64,000 bases of DNA from Neobacillus novalis NBRC 102450 (lineage in GTDB: Bacteria > Bacillota > Bacilli > Bacillales > Cytobacillaceae), in contig NZ_BCVP01000012.1 of assembly GCF_001591805.1 (NCBI RefSeq), forward strand, positions 62,001-126,000, written 5' to 3'. Shown here piece by piece: positions 43,386 to 52,907 of the stretch; position 1 is the stretch's first letter; every line of letters begins with the position of its first letter. Made by a program: the position numbers and the translations under genes. A model generated the notes under the pieces. The model was not told the DNA's origin, made no database searches, and saw nothing but the letters and a program-made list of their open reading frames with translations.

Positions 43386-43411
43386 TACGAGTCTCTGATA
43401 AAAAGGTTTCA
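43386..43411 (-). promoter_or_regulatory. ECF sigma (SigW-type) promoter before terD
   Basis: TGAAAC (43411-43406), 16-bp spacer, CGTA (43389-43386) on the minus strand: an exact match to the SigW consensus. The predicted start is about 28 nt ahead of the terD ATG. The related B. subtilis yceCDEFGHI operon is known to be under ECF sigma factors. Confidence 0.8.
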
Positions 43412-43452
43412 TTCTATAATAATTTTTTTCATATCACTTCGCAAATCTAACA

Positions 43453-44046
43453 CTAACTCATCCATTTTGGCGGTGTATTTTTTGCCCAATAAATTGCCCC
43501 TAGCTCATGATGGCTTTGGTAATCATCATGATAGGTATGATAATGAAAATTAAACCAGTATCCGGCTTTAGGTGGATTATCTCGTCTAACATGGAATCGT
43601 AAAATATCTTTTCCTGTTTCACCATTTTTTATATTAAAAATTTTTTCAGAATGTCCGGAACCTGGCTGCTCGGTTATCGTTAGATTTTTTAAATCCTCCT
43701 CAGGGAATTGCGCTGCGGTTTCATCAACTGCTTTTTCGATATTTGGCAAAATAATTTCACGAAATTCATTTTCGATTACTGGCTTAATTTTTGTACCAAA
43801 CTTTTGATAGGATTGATTTTCCGCCTGTTTGATTAATTCCTCGATAAACTTTTCTCTATCAAACTTTGATTCTTCTAAAAATGCATTACCTGAAGATAGA
43901 CTGCGGTCCGCAGCTGATGCTTCAAAGGCATCCCTGTCACTCAGTTTCTCTGCATTTACGTTATTCATTAGCTGTGTTGGTGTAACAAGACCAAAGGTTA
44001 AAGCGGAAACCATTACAAATAATGATTTACGGAGCCATTTGTTCAT
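43453..44046 (-). CDS. ypjP: YpjP-family protein
   Basis: 197 residues with an N-terminal signal or membrane segment (about 8-30) and the YpjP core: YQKFGTKIKPVIENEF, SEKIFNIKNGETGKDILRFHVRRDNPP, WFNFHYHTYHDDYQSHHELG. The many conserved histidines hint at metal binding. Function is unknown. In B. subtilis ypjP lies beside dfrA-thyB, so the Ter block appears to sit between former neighbours. Confidence 0.88.
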   Translation of the reverse strand: MNKWLRKSLFVMVSALTFGLVTPTQLMNNVNAEKLSDRDAFEASAADRSLSSGNAFLEESKFDREKFIEELIKQAENQSYQKFGTKIKPVIENEFREIILPNIEKAVDETAAQFPEEDLKNLTITEQPGSGHSEKIFNIKNGETGKDILRFHVRRDNPPKAGYWFNFHYHTYHDDYQSHHELGAIYWAKNTPPKWMS

Positions 44047-44190
44047 TTTTCATTCCCCTTTATTCTATAAGAACTTTATTGTGAAATTTGGGTTACTTAA
44101 AAATTATTATACTTCTTTTTTTGCAAAAATGGAAAAAAACAATTTGAAATATTTTTATAACTTTAACGAGGAATGGTTTTTGAGTATAAA

Positions 44191-44217
44191 AAAAAGGACG
44201 TCAAAGACATCCTTTTT
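44191..44217 (-). terminator. Terminator of brxA
   Basis: AAAAAGGACGTC pairs with GACATCCTTTTT around AAA, with a TTTTTTTT run on the minus strand, overlapping the brxA stop. Confidence 0.85.
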
Positions 44218-44650
44218 AGCAGTTTGTTTCGAAGGCACCGATTAGATTTTGCATCACTGTTTCCATTGGCATTCCCTCGATATCATGGCGTGGGATAAAA
44301 TGAACGACTTTTTTATCCTTTATCAAGGCCATTGAAGGCGATGATGGCTCAATACCTTCAAAATACTCGCGCATTTTTGCGGTTGCTTCTTTATCCTGGC
44401 CGGCGAAAACCGTCACAAGATGTTCCGGTTTTTTCGCACTGTTTAAAACAGCCTGCGTTGCTGCCGGCCGGGCTAATCCGGCGGCACAGCCGCACACGGA
44501 ATTCACAACGACAAGTGTTGTCCCGTTTGTCTTTTCGATAAACTCCTCAACAGCTTCAGGCGTTGTCAGCTCAGCAAAACCCGCTCTTGTTAACTCTTCG
44601 CGCATAGGTAAAACCATTTGTTTCATATATTCTTCATAAGCATTAGACAT
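44216..44650 (-). CDS. brxA: Bacilliredoxin BrxA (YphP)
   Basis: 144 residues. The thioredoxin-like fold carries the CGC active site in VVNSVCGCAAGLARPAAT, and the HFIPRHDIEG motif follows. Bacilliredoxins remove bacillithiol from S-bacillithiolated proteins. The protein ends in Cys, as B. subtilis YphP does. GGAGTGAGG precedes the ATG. Confidence 0.94.
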   Translation of the reverse strand: MSNAYEEYMKQMVLPMREELTRAGFAELTTPEAVEEFIEKTNGTTLVVVNSVCGCAAGLARPAATQAVLNSAKKPEHLVTVFAGQDKEATAKMREYFEGIEPSSPSMALIKDKKVVHFIPRHDIEGMPMETVMQNLIGAFETNC

Positions 44651-44707
44651 ATTTCCTCACTCCATTTCTTCCCTTTTAGAATACTAAATCATTTGTTATT
44701 TGACCAC

Positions 44708-45844
44708 TTAATTGTCTGTTTTTCTTGCTTCTGTCATTTGCTTCCAGACTGAACCTTTGGCTTCCTCGCCGCCTTCAATTCGTTCAATAGCCATTTTTAT
44801 TTGCAAACTCACTTCAAATTCAGGGTCATTTTCGGCAGCTTTTAAAGCTGCCAGCACCTTTTCATCCCCGACTTCATAGAGGAACATGGCCGCACGCCAA
44901 CGAACTAATTTGCTGGGGTCCTTCAAGGCATTGACCATTTCACCAGCAGCTTCCGGAAAACCCAAATCGGATAAGCAATCGCCTGCCGTTCTTCGGACGG
45001 TCACCGTTTTATCTTTCAGCGCTTTATAGAGAAGCGGCAGAACCTCTTTTTCTTTAATCATTCCTAGGTATACAGTTGCTAGTCTGCGAATGGAAGGCTT
45101 CTCATCAGATAATGCTTTTTCAAGGACCGGTAAATCGTCAAGTTCCGGATCATCCATTTGCTCGAGGGCCTGGTAACGTACCCGCCAATCGGGATTAAGT
45201 AATTCTTCCATCGAAACCTTCATACGTGAACGTAAAGGTCTCTGCCCCGGAGAAGTCGCTTCGCCAGCTTGAGCTATTGCCACCAATTCTTCTAAGCGTG
45301 AAGTAGGATAGGCCGCGATTAATTCCTCGACAACCTCCTGCCCAATTTGCTCAAATTCACCATAGCGGACACCTTGATTCTGCCATTTCCGTAAAAGAAT
45401 ATAATTATCTTCCGGAAGTTGCGCCCGCTCCCTTGCTTTTAAAAAGTATTCCGGCATGCCAAACCGGCGCTCCGCCCCGCTGTCTGTCAGCTTCACTTGG
45501 AGTGGAATATCCTTAAACAATTGGATTTCCACTTTTATTTCACCATAATGTTCATCAACTTTTTCAACACTCTCAGCATCGGATGCTTTTTCACCAAAGG
45601 CATGGCGGACCTTTGGCAATAATTCCTTCCAGTCATATTTCGCGTTTCGTTCAACAGCGAGAAAATCTGCAACATGGTAGACACCTTTAATTCCCTCAAC
45701 TTGTAAAATCGCTTGAATGATGGCTGGTGCATCAACCGCTGTTTCTTTTTTATAATTATGGCTTTTCCCCATTGGCAGTTCTTGATCTAAAATAATTTTC
45801 ATCGTATTCGGACTTGGAGTCGGTTCGATTGCCTTAATTTTCAA
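44708..45844 (-). CDS. ypgR: YpgR/CvfC-type protein: Nfu N-domain plus HEAT repeats
   Basis: 378 residues from TTG 45844 (AGGTG upstream), starting (M)KIKAIEPTPSPNTMKI. The first about 90 residues form an Nfu/NifU N-terminal domain lacking its own cysteine cluster motif. The C-terminal half consists of HEAT-like repeats (RYQALEQMDDPELDDLPVLEKAL; SIRRLATVYLGMI; TVRRTAGDCLSDLG; LVRWRAAMFLYEVG). Known as conserved virulence factor C in Staphylococcus; molecular function unclear. An iron-sulfur or scaffold role is inference. Confidence 0.9.
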   Translation of the reverse strand: MKIKAIEPTPSPNTMKIILDQELPMGKSHNYKKETAVDAPAIIQAILQVEGIKGVYHVADFLAVERNAKYDWKELLPKVRHAFGEKASDAESVEKVDEHYGEIKVEIQLFKDIPLQVKLTDSGAERRFGMPEYFLKARERAQLPEDNYILLRKWQNQGVRYGEFEQIGQEVVEELIAAYPTSRLEELVAIAQAGEATSPGQRPLRSRMKVSMEELLNPDWRVRYQALEQMDDPELDDLPVLEKALSDEKPSIRRLATVYLGMIKEKEVLPLLYKALKDKTVTVRRTAGDCLSDLGFPEAAGEMVNALKDPSKLVRWRAAMFLYEVGDEKVLAALKAAENDPEFEVSLQIKMAIERIEGGEEAKGSVWKQMTEARKTDN

Positions 45845-45937
45845 TCCCATCACCTAATTCTTTTGATTTCTCCCTCAAGTTTAACACAATGGTGTGCATA
45901 CATTCATTGGGGATGCTCGGCGTCGAACTGTTACACT

Positions 45938-47827
45938 CTACTCATTTTCAGCTAGTTCAGCCAAATAAGACCATCGTTCAATTAAATGTTCGAGCGTTTC
46001 ATTCAATTCCGATTCTTGTTTCATCAAATCTTGTGCTTTCGTGAAATCACTGCCCGTATTTCCTATTTCAATTGCGATTTCTTCAAGCCGGGCTTCTGTT
46101 TTTGCAATCTGCTCGTCAATTTCGCTCCACTCTTTTTTTTCTTTAAAGGTCATTTTTTTCTTCTTTTCTTTTTCTGGTGCTTTCGAAGGCTGACTAGAAA
46201 CTGTTACTGGTTTTTGCCGTTCTTCAGCGATTTCTTTATCAAGAAATTCCGTGTAGTTTCCATAGAAAGAATTAATGACTCCTTCACCAAGTAGAACAAG
46301 GAGCTGTTCCGCTACCTTATCGAGGAAATAGCGGTCATGGGAAACCGTTATTACGACTCCGGGAAATTCTTCAAGATAATCCTCAAGAACGGTCAAGGTT
46401 TGTGTATCCAAATCATTGGTTGGCTCGTCTAGCAGGAGGACGTTAGGTGCCGTCATCAAAAGCTTTAACAGGTAGAGCCGGCGTTTTTCGCCGCCTGAAA
46501 GCTTACGAATGGGCGTGCCATGTGTAAACGATGGAAAGAGAAAGCGTTCAAGCATTTGTGCGGCCGAGATGGTTTTCCCATCGGAAGTTTCAACAATCTC
46601 TGCCGTTTCTTTAATGTATTCAATCATTCTCATGTTTTCATCCATGTCTTCGCTTTCCTGCGTATAATAGGCAATCTTGACCGTTTGTCCCATTATGTAT
46701 TCACCGTCATCAAGTGAAATCTTTTTTGCAAGAATATTTAACAAGGTTGATTTCCCAGTTCCATTGCGGCCGATAATTCCCATCCGATCTCCTGGTTTAA
46801 CGAGTAAATCAAAATGATGTAAGATGGTTTTCTCGCCGTACTGTTTCGAAGCATCTTTCAATTCAAAAACCTGCTTGCCGAGCCTGCTCCCATTTAATGA
46901 AATATCCAGTTTTTCATTAGACAGTTTCCCGCTTGAAAGATTTTCATCTAATTCATCGAAACGCTGAATCCGCGCCTTTTGCTTTGTTGTTCTCGCTTTG
47001 GCACCACGTCGCATCCATTCAAGTTCTCGTCTGAACAGATTTTTTCTTTTTTCAAAGGTGGCCGCCTCATTTTCCTCACGAATCGCTTTCGACTCAATAA
47101 ATGCCGCATAATTTCCTTTGTAACTGTAAAGATTACCGCCATCTAATTCAAACATTCGATTAGCAACCCGATCCAAAAAGTAACGGTCATGGGTAACCAA
47201 TAAAATCGACCCGTTATACCGGCTTAAGTAATCTTCGAGCCACTTAACGGAATCAAAGTCAAGATGGTTTGTCGGCTCGTCTAAGATGAGTAAATCAGGC
47301 TCGGCAATTAATACTTGCGCAAGGGCAACCCGCTTTTTTTGCCCGCCGGAAAGCTCGCCGATTTTTTTTGTAAAATCTTCAATTCCTAATTTCGTTAAAA
47401 TCGATTGGGCATTTGTGCTAACATCCCAGCCATTAAGGGCATCCATTTGTTTTTGTAATTGAAAAAGTTCATCCTGAACCTTTGGCGAATTCGGATTCCT
47501 ATTTAGCTCCAATAACGTTTTTTCATATTCACGCATCAGCTTTAAAATCGGCGCTTCACCATGATAAACTTGTTCAAGAACCGTTTTACCGGAATCCAAC
47601 TCTGGCTGCTGATCCAAAAACGCGATGGAATAGTCCTTGGCAGCGGTAATTTTACCGTCATCAGGAGTGTCCAAGCCAGCAATGATTTTTAATAGCGAGG
47701 ATTTTCCGGTGCCATTGATTCCGATTAAACCGACACGCTCTTTTTCGCTAATCGTAAAGGAAATATCGTTAAATAGCTGTTTCTCTCCGTACGTTTTCGA
47801 AACATTTTCCACTGTGAGCATTTTCAT
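45938..47827 (-). CDS. yfmR: ABC-F ATPase YfmR (Uup type)
   Basis: 629 residues, the YfmR length. Two ABC domains (Walker A GINGTGKSS and GRNGTGKST; signatures LSGGQKKRVALAQ and LSGGEKRRLYLLK; Walker B LLILDEPTNHLDF and VLLLDEPTNDLDT) flank a charged linker, and a coiled-coil tail with a KEKKKKMTFKEKKEW stretch follows. YfmR binds the ribosomal E site and resolves stalled translation, together with EF-P. The ATG at 47827 overlaps the ypgQ stop in ATGA. Confidence 0.92.
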   Translation of the reverse strand: MKMLTVENVSKTYGEKQLFNDISFTISEKERVGLIGINGTGKSSLLKIIAGLDTPDDGKITAAKDYSIAFLDQQPELDSGKTVLEQVYHGEAPILKLMREYEKTLLELNRNPNSPKVQDELFQLQKQMDALNGWDVSTNAQSILTKLGIEDFTKKIGELSGGQKKRVALAQVLIAEPDLLILDEPTNHLDFDSVKWLEDYLSRYNGSILLVTHDRYFLDRVANRMFELDGGNLYSYKGNYAAFIESKAIREENEAATFEKRKNLFRRELEWMRRGAKARTTKQKARIQRFDELDENLSSGKLSNEKLDISLNGSRLGKQVFELKDASKQYGEKTILHHFDLLVKPGDRMGIIGRNGTGKSTLLNILAKKISLDDGEYIMGQTVKIAYYTQESEDMDENMRMIEYIKETAEIVETSDGKTISAAQMLERFLFPSFTHGTPIRKLSGGEKRRLYLLKLLMTAPNVLLLDEPTNDLDTQTLTVLEDYLEEFPGVVITVSHDRYFLDKVAEQLLVLLGEGVINSFYGNYTEFLDKEIAEERQKPVTVSSQPSKAPEKEKKKKMTFKEKKEWSEIDEQIAKTEARLEEIAIEIGNTGSDFTKAQDLMKQESELNETLEHLIERWSYLAELAENE

Positions 47828-48474
47828 GATTCTTGTCCATCCCATTCTTGGTAAAATTGTTCTAAAAAGTCCAGCATCATCCGCTGGCGGCTCTCCGCCA
47901 TTTTTTTGGCTGCTTCAGTATTCAGTAATTCTTTCAATTTTAGCAGTTTTTCATAGAAATGATGGATGCTTGTTGATTTACCCTTTCGATATTCTTCCAT
48001 GTTCATTTCTTCTCTGACCTTGATATTCGGGTCGTAAATGAGCTGTCCTTTTTTTCCGCCATACGCAAATGCCCTGGCAATACCAATTGCCCCAATCGCA
48101 TCTAAACGGTCAGCATCCTGAACAATCTTTGCCTCAACAGATTCAAGAGCAATTTTTCTACCGCCTTTATATGAAATCGATTCGATAATTTGTGTGATAT
48201 GGTTTTTTGCCACGTCGGGCAGCGTGATTGTTTTGAAAAAGGAATCCAGTTTCTCTCTTCCTTGTTCAGCACTTTCATTCAATTTCTCATCAGGTATATC
48301 ATGGAGAAGCGCAGCCATTTCAACGATAAATGGATCTCCTATCCTTTCTTCCCTGCAAATATATAAGGCATGACGCCGAACACGGTCAACATGGAACCAG
48401 TCATGACCCGTCGCATCTTCACCAAGTTCGTTTCGAACATATTCTTCTGTTTTTTCTATGAGTTGATTTTTCAT
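47824..48474 (-). CDS. ypgQ: HD-domain phosphohydrolase YpgQ
   Basis: 216 residues with the HD metal site spread over GHDWFHVDRVRRHA, ALLHDIPD (His-Asp) and VQDADRLDAIGAIG. Close relatives cleave (d)NTPs to nucleoside monophosphate and pyrophosphate. In B. subtilis it lies next to ypgR; here yfmR stands between. AGGTAGGTG precedes the ATG. Confidence 0.9.
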   Translation of the reverse strand: MKNQLIEKTEEYVRNELGEDATGHDWFHVDRVRRHALYICREERIGDPFIVEMAALLHDIPDEKLNESAEQGREKLDSFFKTITLPDVAKNHITQIIESISYKGGRKIALESVEAKIVQDADRLDAIGAIGIARAFAYGGKKGQLIYDPNIKVREEMNMEEYRKGKSTSIHHFYEKLLKLKELLNTEAAKKMAESRQRMMLDFLEQFYQEWDGQES

Positions 48475-48512
48475 TATCGTGCACCTACCTTCATCCCTGC
48501 TATTTTAGCATG

Positions 48513-48566
48513 AATAACAAACAAAAAATAACCCCGAATACTTGAGGTTACTTTTTGTTTGTTATT
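48513..48566 (-). terminator. Terminator of second degV
   Basis: A long AT-rich stem of about 20 bp (AATAACAAACAAAAA...TAACC with GGTTA...TTTTTGTTTGTTATT), overlapping the degV stop codon, with TTTTTTGTTTG on the minus-strand 3' arm. Confidence 0.75.
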
Positions 48567-49410
48567 ACAAGCCATTATGCCAGCTGATTCCAAGGGTGTT
48601 TTCTCCTGCGTGCACGCCAATGACCGCCCCTAATGGACAGCAAATCACTTTCAACTCTGGGAATTGTTCTTCGAGTTCAACTTTCCAGGCAGCGGCTGGT
48701 GCTACATGTAATCCGTACAGGATATATACTTCTTTTAATTGAGACTTTTCGTAGGATGTCCTGAAGTAATCAAGGATCTTTTCTTTAGCCTTTTTCTCGC
48801 TTCTCACCTTTTCTTTCACAGTCAGAGCTCCGTCGACAATGGATATAATAGGTTTTACGTTCAGCATGCTGCCTAGAAAGAATTGCAATCCTGACATTCT
48901 GCCGCCGCGATGAAGCTGCTCTAAGCTGCCAACAAGAACATAAGTCTCATTTGTGTCCCTAATTGTTTCAAGTTTTTTCATGATCGACTCTAAACTATGA
49001 CCGGCCTCTTGTAATTCCAATCCTTTTTTTAGTAAAGCAGACATTGGATAGGTCAGGATTTTAGAATTAAACGTGGTGACTGGAATCTCGACAAGCTTTG
49101 CCGCTTGTTCGCTTGAGGATACCGTTCCACTTAATTTTTCTGATAAAAGGACAGCGACCACTTGGTCGTATTCTTTTGCAAGTTGATTATATAATGTTTG
49201 AAAGGCTCCTACAGATGGCTGCGAGGTTTTTGGCGGATTTTTTTGATGCTTTAATCGTTCAAATAACTGGGCGGGAGTTAGATCAATCCCATCGGAAAAT
49301 TCCTCACCATCAAGTAAGATTGTTAATGGTATCGTATAAATATCAGGATGATTTCTTAATTCCTCGTCCAAAAATGCTGTACTATCCGTAACCCAAGCGG
49401 TTTTAACCAC
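48565..49410 (-). CDS. DegV-family fatty-acid-binding protein (second copy)
   Basis: 281 residues from GTG 49410 (AGGGGGAG upstream), starting VVKTAWVTDSTAFLD. DegV motifs are TSQPSVGAF, LSEKLSGTVSSSEQA, TFNSKILTYPM and HRGGRMSGLQFFLGSMLNVKP. It diverges from the first copy (14334-15176) across the lipid-facing segments, suggesting a different acyl-chain preference. Monocistronic, with its own terminator. Confidence 0.9.
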   Translation of the reverse strand: MVKTAWVTDSTAFLDEELRNHPDIYTIPLTILLDGEEFSDGIDLTPAQLFERLKHQKNPPKTSQPSVGAFQTLYNQLAKEYDQVVAVLLSEKLSGTVSSSEQAAKLVEIPVTTFNSKILTYPMSALLKKGLELQEAGHSLESIMKKLETIRDTNETYVLVGSLEQLHRGGRMSGLQFFLGSMLNVKPIISIVDGALTVKEKVRSEKKAKEKILDYFRTSYEKSQLKEVYILYGLHVAPAAAWKVELEEQFPELKVICCPLGAVIGVHAGENTLGISWHNGL

Positions 49411-49496
49411 CGGCACTCTCCCCCTTTTCAATATTGGTACCTACTACTAATAGTAACCATAATTTTCAATATTGTAAATATATGACCTAAAAAAAG

Positions 49497-49520
49497 AGAG
49501 CCGATTTATTAGCCGGCTCT
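49497..49520 (-). terminator. Terminator of the fhs operon
   Basis: AGAGCCG pairs with CGGCTCT; the minus strand continues with CTTTTTTTAGG, 8 nt after the last gene of the operon. Confidence 0.85.
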
Positions 49521-49528
49521 ACACAAGG

Positions 49529-50056
49529 TTATTTCTCATAATAAAAATGTTCTAATTGCTGTAAGCTGGTAGTCATGACCTCTGTCATTACCACCAAATC
49601 ATCCAATTGGTCTTCACTAATCAGTCGATCAAATTCCACTGTAATGACATTTGAAACCTTTTTTTCGCTTTCCAAGGGATCATATTGCACAGCCATTGTT
49701 ATTTTTCTCGTTTCTCCCCACAGATTCAAGAGGATAGCTTCAAGTGCATGATAATCTAATTTCTTATCATGATGTTCAAGGAAAAATTGCAATTTCACAT
49801 GGCATCCGGCAAGCTGTCCTGATTGAGAGTTTGGTATTAGCTCCGCTGCCAAATTAACAAGCATCGATTTCATCTCGATGACGGCTGTGATCGAACTGTT
49901 GGGTAATTGAAAGGATACATTAAACTGACGGGACATTTTCGCCATATTGATAAGATCGTTTCGATCGGTAATGACGATGGCACCGCTGCTATCCAGATCA
50001 TAAAGGGCACCTTCAATAACCACCTTCATATTATCAAAGGCTGTTGGATCAAACAT
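49529..50056 (-). CDS. Conserved-looking protein of unknown function downstream of fhs
   Basis: 175 residues, soluble, mixed alpha/beta pattern, no signal peptide and no motif I can name. It follows fhs by 14 nt with GGAG 9 nt before its ATG, and a terminator follows, so the two are co-transcribed. A link to one-carbon metabolism is inferred from position only. Confidence 0.7.
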   Translation of the reverse strand: MFDPTAFDNMKVVIEGALYDLDSSGAIVITDRNDLINMAKMSRQFNVSFQLPNSSITAVIEMKSMLVNLAAELIPNSQSGQLAGCHVKLQFFLEHHDKKLDYHALEAILLNLWGETRKITMAVQYDPLESEKKVSNVITVEFDRLISEDQLDDLVVMTEVMTTSLQQLEHFYYEK

Positions 50057-50070
50057 GTCATATTTCTCCT

Positions 50071-51759
50071 TTAGAAAAGTCCAACTGCATTACCATTTTC
50101 ATCGACATCCATTTTTAAGGCTGCTGGCTTTTTAGGCAGGCCAGGCATTGTCATGACCTCGCCTGTTAATGCCACAATAAAGCCTGCTCCAATCGACGGT
50201 TTAAACTCTCTGACCGTCACGATGAAATCGGTTGGTCTGCCAAGCTTTGTTGGGTCATCGGACAAGGAATATTGTGATTTTGCCATACAGACAGCTAAAT
50301 TGGACCAGCCGAACTTTTCAAAATCAAGTAGTTGTTTTTTCGCTTTCGCAGAAAACTCCACATCCTTGCCGCCGTATACCTTTTGAACAATCGTTCTAAC
50401 CTTTTGTTCAATCGAATCAGATAAGTCGTATAACGGATGGAACTTGTTTTCTTCTTTTTCAATGACGGCTAATAGCTCTTCAGCAAGTTTAATGCCGCCT
50501 GCTCCGCCTTTTTCCCAAACTTCAGTTAAAGCAACCGCAACATTTTCTCTTTGACACCATTCCAATAATGTTTGAACTTCTAAATCTGTATCTGTAATAA
50601 ACTTGTTAATCGCAACCACCACCGGAAGTCCAAAGCTTTTGATGGTTTCGATATGTTTTTGCAGGTTGGCAAATCCAAGTGTCAATGAGGCAATATTTTC
50701 TTTTGCCAATTCTGTTTTTGGAACGCCGCCATGCATTTTTAAAGCCCGAATGGTCGCAACGACGACAACTGCTTCCGGTTTAATCCCGGCGCTCCTAGCT
50801 TTAATATGTAAAAACTTCTCTGCCCCTAAATCGGCGCCAAAGCCGCCTTCAGTGATGACAAAGTCAGCTAGCTTAGCTGCTGCGGTTGTCGCAATCACAC
50901 TGTTGCAGCCATGAGCAATATTGGCAAACGGACCGCCGTGAATAAGTGCCGGCGTATGCTCTATTGTTTGAACAAGGTTTGGTTTAACGGCGTCCTTTAA
51001 CAATAGTGTTAATGCGCCTTCGACACCAAGATCACCGACTGTTACGGGTTGCTTGGTAGCATTATAGGCAACAACCATTCGTGATAATCGTAATTTCAAA
51101 TCCTTTAAATCTGTGGCTAAACATAAGACCGCCATAATTTCCGATGCCACGGTGATATCAAAGCCATCTTCCCTTGGAACACCTTGAAGCGGGCCGCCAA
51201 GTCCGATAATTACTTTTCTTAAGGCACGATCATTTAAATCAACTGCCCGTTTCCAGACGATGCGCCGTTGATCGATGTTCAATTCATTTCCTTGCTGGAG
51301 ATGATTATCAATTAAGGCTGCGAGCGCATTATTAGCAGTCGTAATTGCATGTAGATCCCCGGTAAAATGCAGGTTTATATCTTCCATTGGCAAGACCTGT
51401 GAATAGCCGCCACCAGTCGCTCCGCCTTTAATTCCCATTGTTGGGCCTAATGATGGCTCACGCATTGCAATCATGGCCTTTTTCCCGATACGAGTGAAGG
51501 CATCTGCTAGCCCCACTGTTACCGTCGATTTTCCCTCACCAGCAGGTGTGGGATTTATCGAGGTGACAAGAATGATTTTTCCACTTTCTTTCGTTTTGAT
51601 TTTAGCTAGTGCTTCATTAGAAAGCTTTGCCTTATATTTTCCAAAAAGCTCGAGGTCATCCTCTACTAAACCAATTTTTTCGGCAATTTCTACAATTGGT
51701 TTCATCGTTGATTCTTGTGCAATTTCAATGTCTGATTTCACAGATGTTTTCATAGTCAC
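50071..51759 (-). CDS. fhs: Formate-tetrahydrofolate ligase
   Basis: 562 residues. It makes 10-formyl-THF from formate, THF and ATP. The P-loop is [14 protein letters not shown]; other landmarks are [42 protein letters not shown] and [22 protein letters not shown]. The GTG at 51759 is chosen because GGGGGA lies 5 nt upstream and it gives the same N-terminal length as Bacillus homologues; ATG 51753 is an alternative. Confidence 0.95.
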   Translation of the reverse strand: MTMKTSVKSDIEIAQESTMKPIVEIAEKIGLVEDDLELFGKYKAKLSNEALAKIKTKESGKIILVTSINPTPAGEGKSTVTVGLADAFTRIGKKAMIAMREPSLGPTMGIKGGATGGGYSQVLPMEDINLHFTGDLHAITTANNALAALIDNHLQQGNELNIDQRRIVWKRAVDLNDRALRKVIIGLGGPLQGVPREDGFDITVASEIMAVLCLATDLKDLKLRLSRMVVAYNATKQPVTVGDLGVEGALTLLLKDAVKPNLVQTIEHTPALIHGGPFANIAHGCNSVIATTAAAKLADFVITEGGFGADLGAEKFLHIKARSAGIKPEAVVVVATIRALKMHGGVPKTELAKENIASLTLGFANLQKHIETIKSFGLPVVVAINKFITDTDLEVQTLLEWCQRENVAVALTEVWEKGGAGGIKLAEELLAVIEKEENKFHPLYDLSDSIEQKVRTIVQKVYGGKDVEFSAKAKKQLLDFEKFGWSNLAVCMAKSQYSLSDDPTKLGRPTDFIVTVREFKPSIGAGFIVALTGEVMTMPGLPKKPAALKMDVDENGNAVGLF

Positions 51760-51802
51760 ATTAATCCCCCACATTCAACATTTTAAATTAAACTACCACT
51801 TC

Positions 51803-51822
51803 ATTGTACCAAATAAGCGCTT
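51803..51822 (-). promoter_or_regulatory. Possible extended -10 promoter with cre-like palindrome, fhs
   Basis: On the minus strand TGGTACAAT (extended -10) follows an AAGCGCTT palindrome by 6 bp. AAGCGCTT is the core of CcpA cre sites, but the flanks match the longer consensus poorly. Low-confidence suggestion of carbon control of fhs. Confidence 0.3.
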
Positions 51823-51913
51823 CCAATCCGATAAATAAATATGAACAAATTATTATCTTTGCTGAATTAATAATAATGTTTATAATGTAAATATCGAATT
51901 TTTATAATATTCA

Positions 51914-51943
51914 TTGACTTTTATCTGTATGGCATTGTATTAA
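51914..51943 (+). promoter_or_regulatory. Candidate metA promoter
   Basis: TTGACT (51914-51919), 18-bp spacer, TATTAA (51938-51943), about 48 bp ahead of metA. No S-box riboswitch or T-box is visible in the 215-bp upstream region. Confidence 0.5.
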
Positions 51944-51990
51944 TGGATGTACCATTTTGAAATTACACATAAGAAGAGGGGGATGATCAC

Positions 51991-52905
51991 TTGCCAATTA
52001 ACATTCCAAAACTTTTACCGGCACGGGAGATTCTTGAGCAGGAAAATATTTTTATCATGGACGATGAACGAGCGGTTAGCCAGGACATTCGGCCTTTAAA
52101 TATCCTTATTTTGAATTTAATGCCTGAAAAGGAAAAGGCAGAGACACAGCTATTAAGATTATTAGGAAATTCGCCCTTGCAGGTAAATATCAAGTTTTTG
52201 ACAACCGATTCCTACGAATCTACCCATACTAGTAAACAGCATCTGGAGCAGTTTTACACTACGTTCTCAACCGTCAAAAATCAGAAATTTGATGGGATGA
52301 TTATTACCGGTGCTCCAATTGAGCTCCTTGATTTTGATCAAGTGAAATATTGGACCGAATTAACGGAAATTATGGAATGGACCAATAAAAATGTAACCTC
52401 AACATTACATATTTGCTGGGGAGCACAGGCTTCGCTTTACTACCATTACGAAATAGGTAAATATGAGCTGCAGCGAAAATGTTCCGGTATATATGCGCAT
52501 CAAATTTTCGAACAAAATGATATTTTACTTCGCGGTTTTGACGATCATTTTTTCGCTCCCCATTCACGCTATACGGATGTATCAATTGAAGCGATCTTGA
52601 ATAACCCGGAATTAAAATTATTGGCCGCTTCAGAGGATGCTGGTGCGTTATTAATTGCTTCTCGAAATCGGAAACATGTAATGATAACGGGGCATTTGGA
52701 ATATGAATCAGATTCACTTGCACAGGAATATGAAAGAGATTTGAATAAAGGCTTGGAGATTCATATGCCGCAAAATTACTTTCCAAATAACGATCCTGCA
52801 CAAAAGCCAATTAATCGCTGGCGATCCCACGGCCACCTGTTCTTTTCCAACTGGCTCAATTATTATGTATATCAGGAAACACCCTATTCTTGGGTGGAAA
52901 AATAA
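51991..52905 (+). CDS. metA: Homoserine O-acetyltransferase MetA
   Basis: 304 residues from a TTG start with GAGGGGG 8 nt upstream. The catalytic cysteine is Cys142 in HICWGAQ. Residue 111 in GAPIE is glutamate; in this family Glu111 confers acetyl-CoA use and Gly111 succinyl-CoA use, so the product is O-acetylhomoserine. It performs the first committed step of methionine synthesis. Monocistronic, with its own terminator. Confidence 0.95.
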   Translation: MPINIPKLLPAREILEQENIFIMDDERAVSQDIRPLNILILNLMPEKEKAETQLLRLLGNSPLQVNIKFLTTDSYESTHTSKQHLEQFYTTFSTVKNQKFDGMIITGAPIELLDFDQVKYWTELTEIMEWTNKNVTSTLHICWGAQASLYYHYEIGKYELQRKCSGIYAHQIFEQNDILLRGFDDHFFAPHSRYTDVSIEAILNNPELKLLAASEDAGALLIASRNRKHVMITGHLEYESDSLAQEYERDLNKGLEIHMPQNYFPNNDPAQKPINRWRSHGHLFFSNWLNYYVYQETPYSWVEK

Positions 52906-52907
52906 GG

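Noticed and set aside
51775..51990. SAM (S-box) riboswitch or T-box before metA
   Set aside because: The AT-rich region shows no multi-helix core or leader terminator; only a plausible sigma-A promoter.
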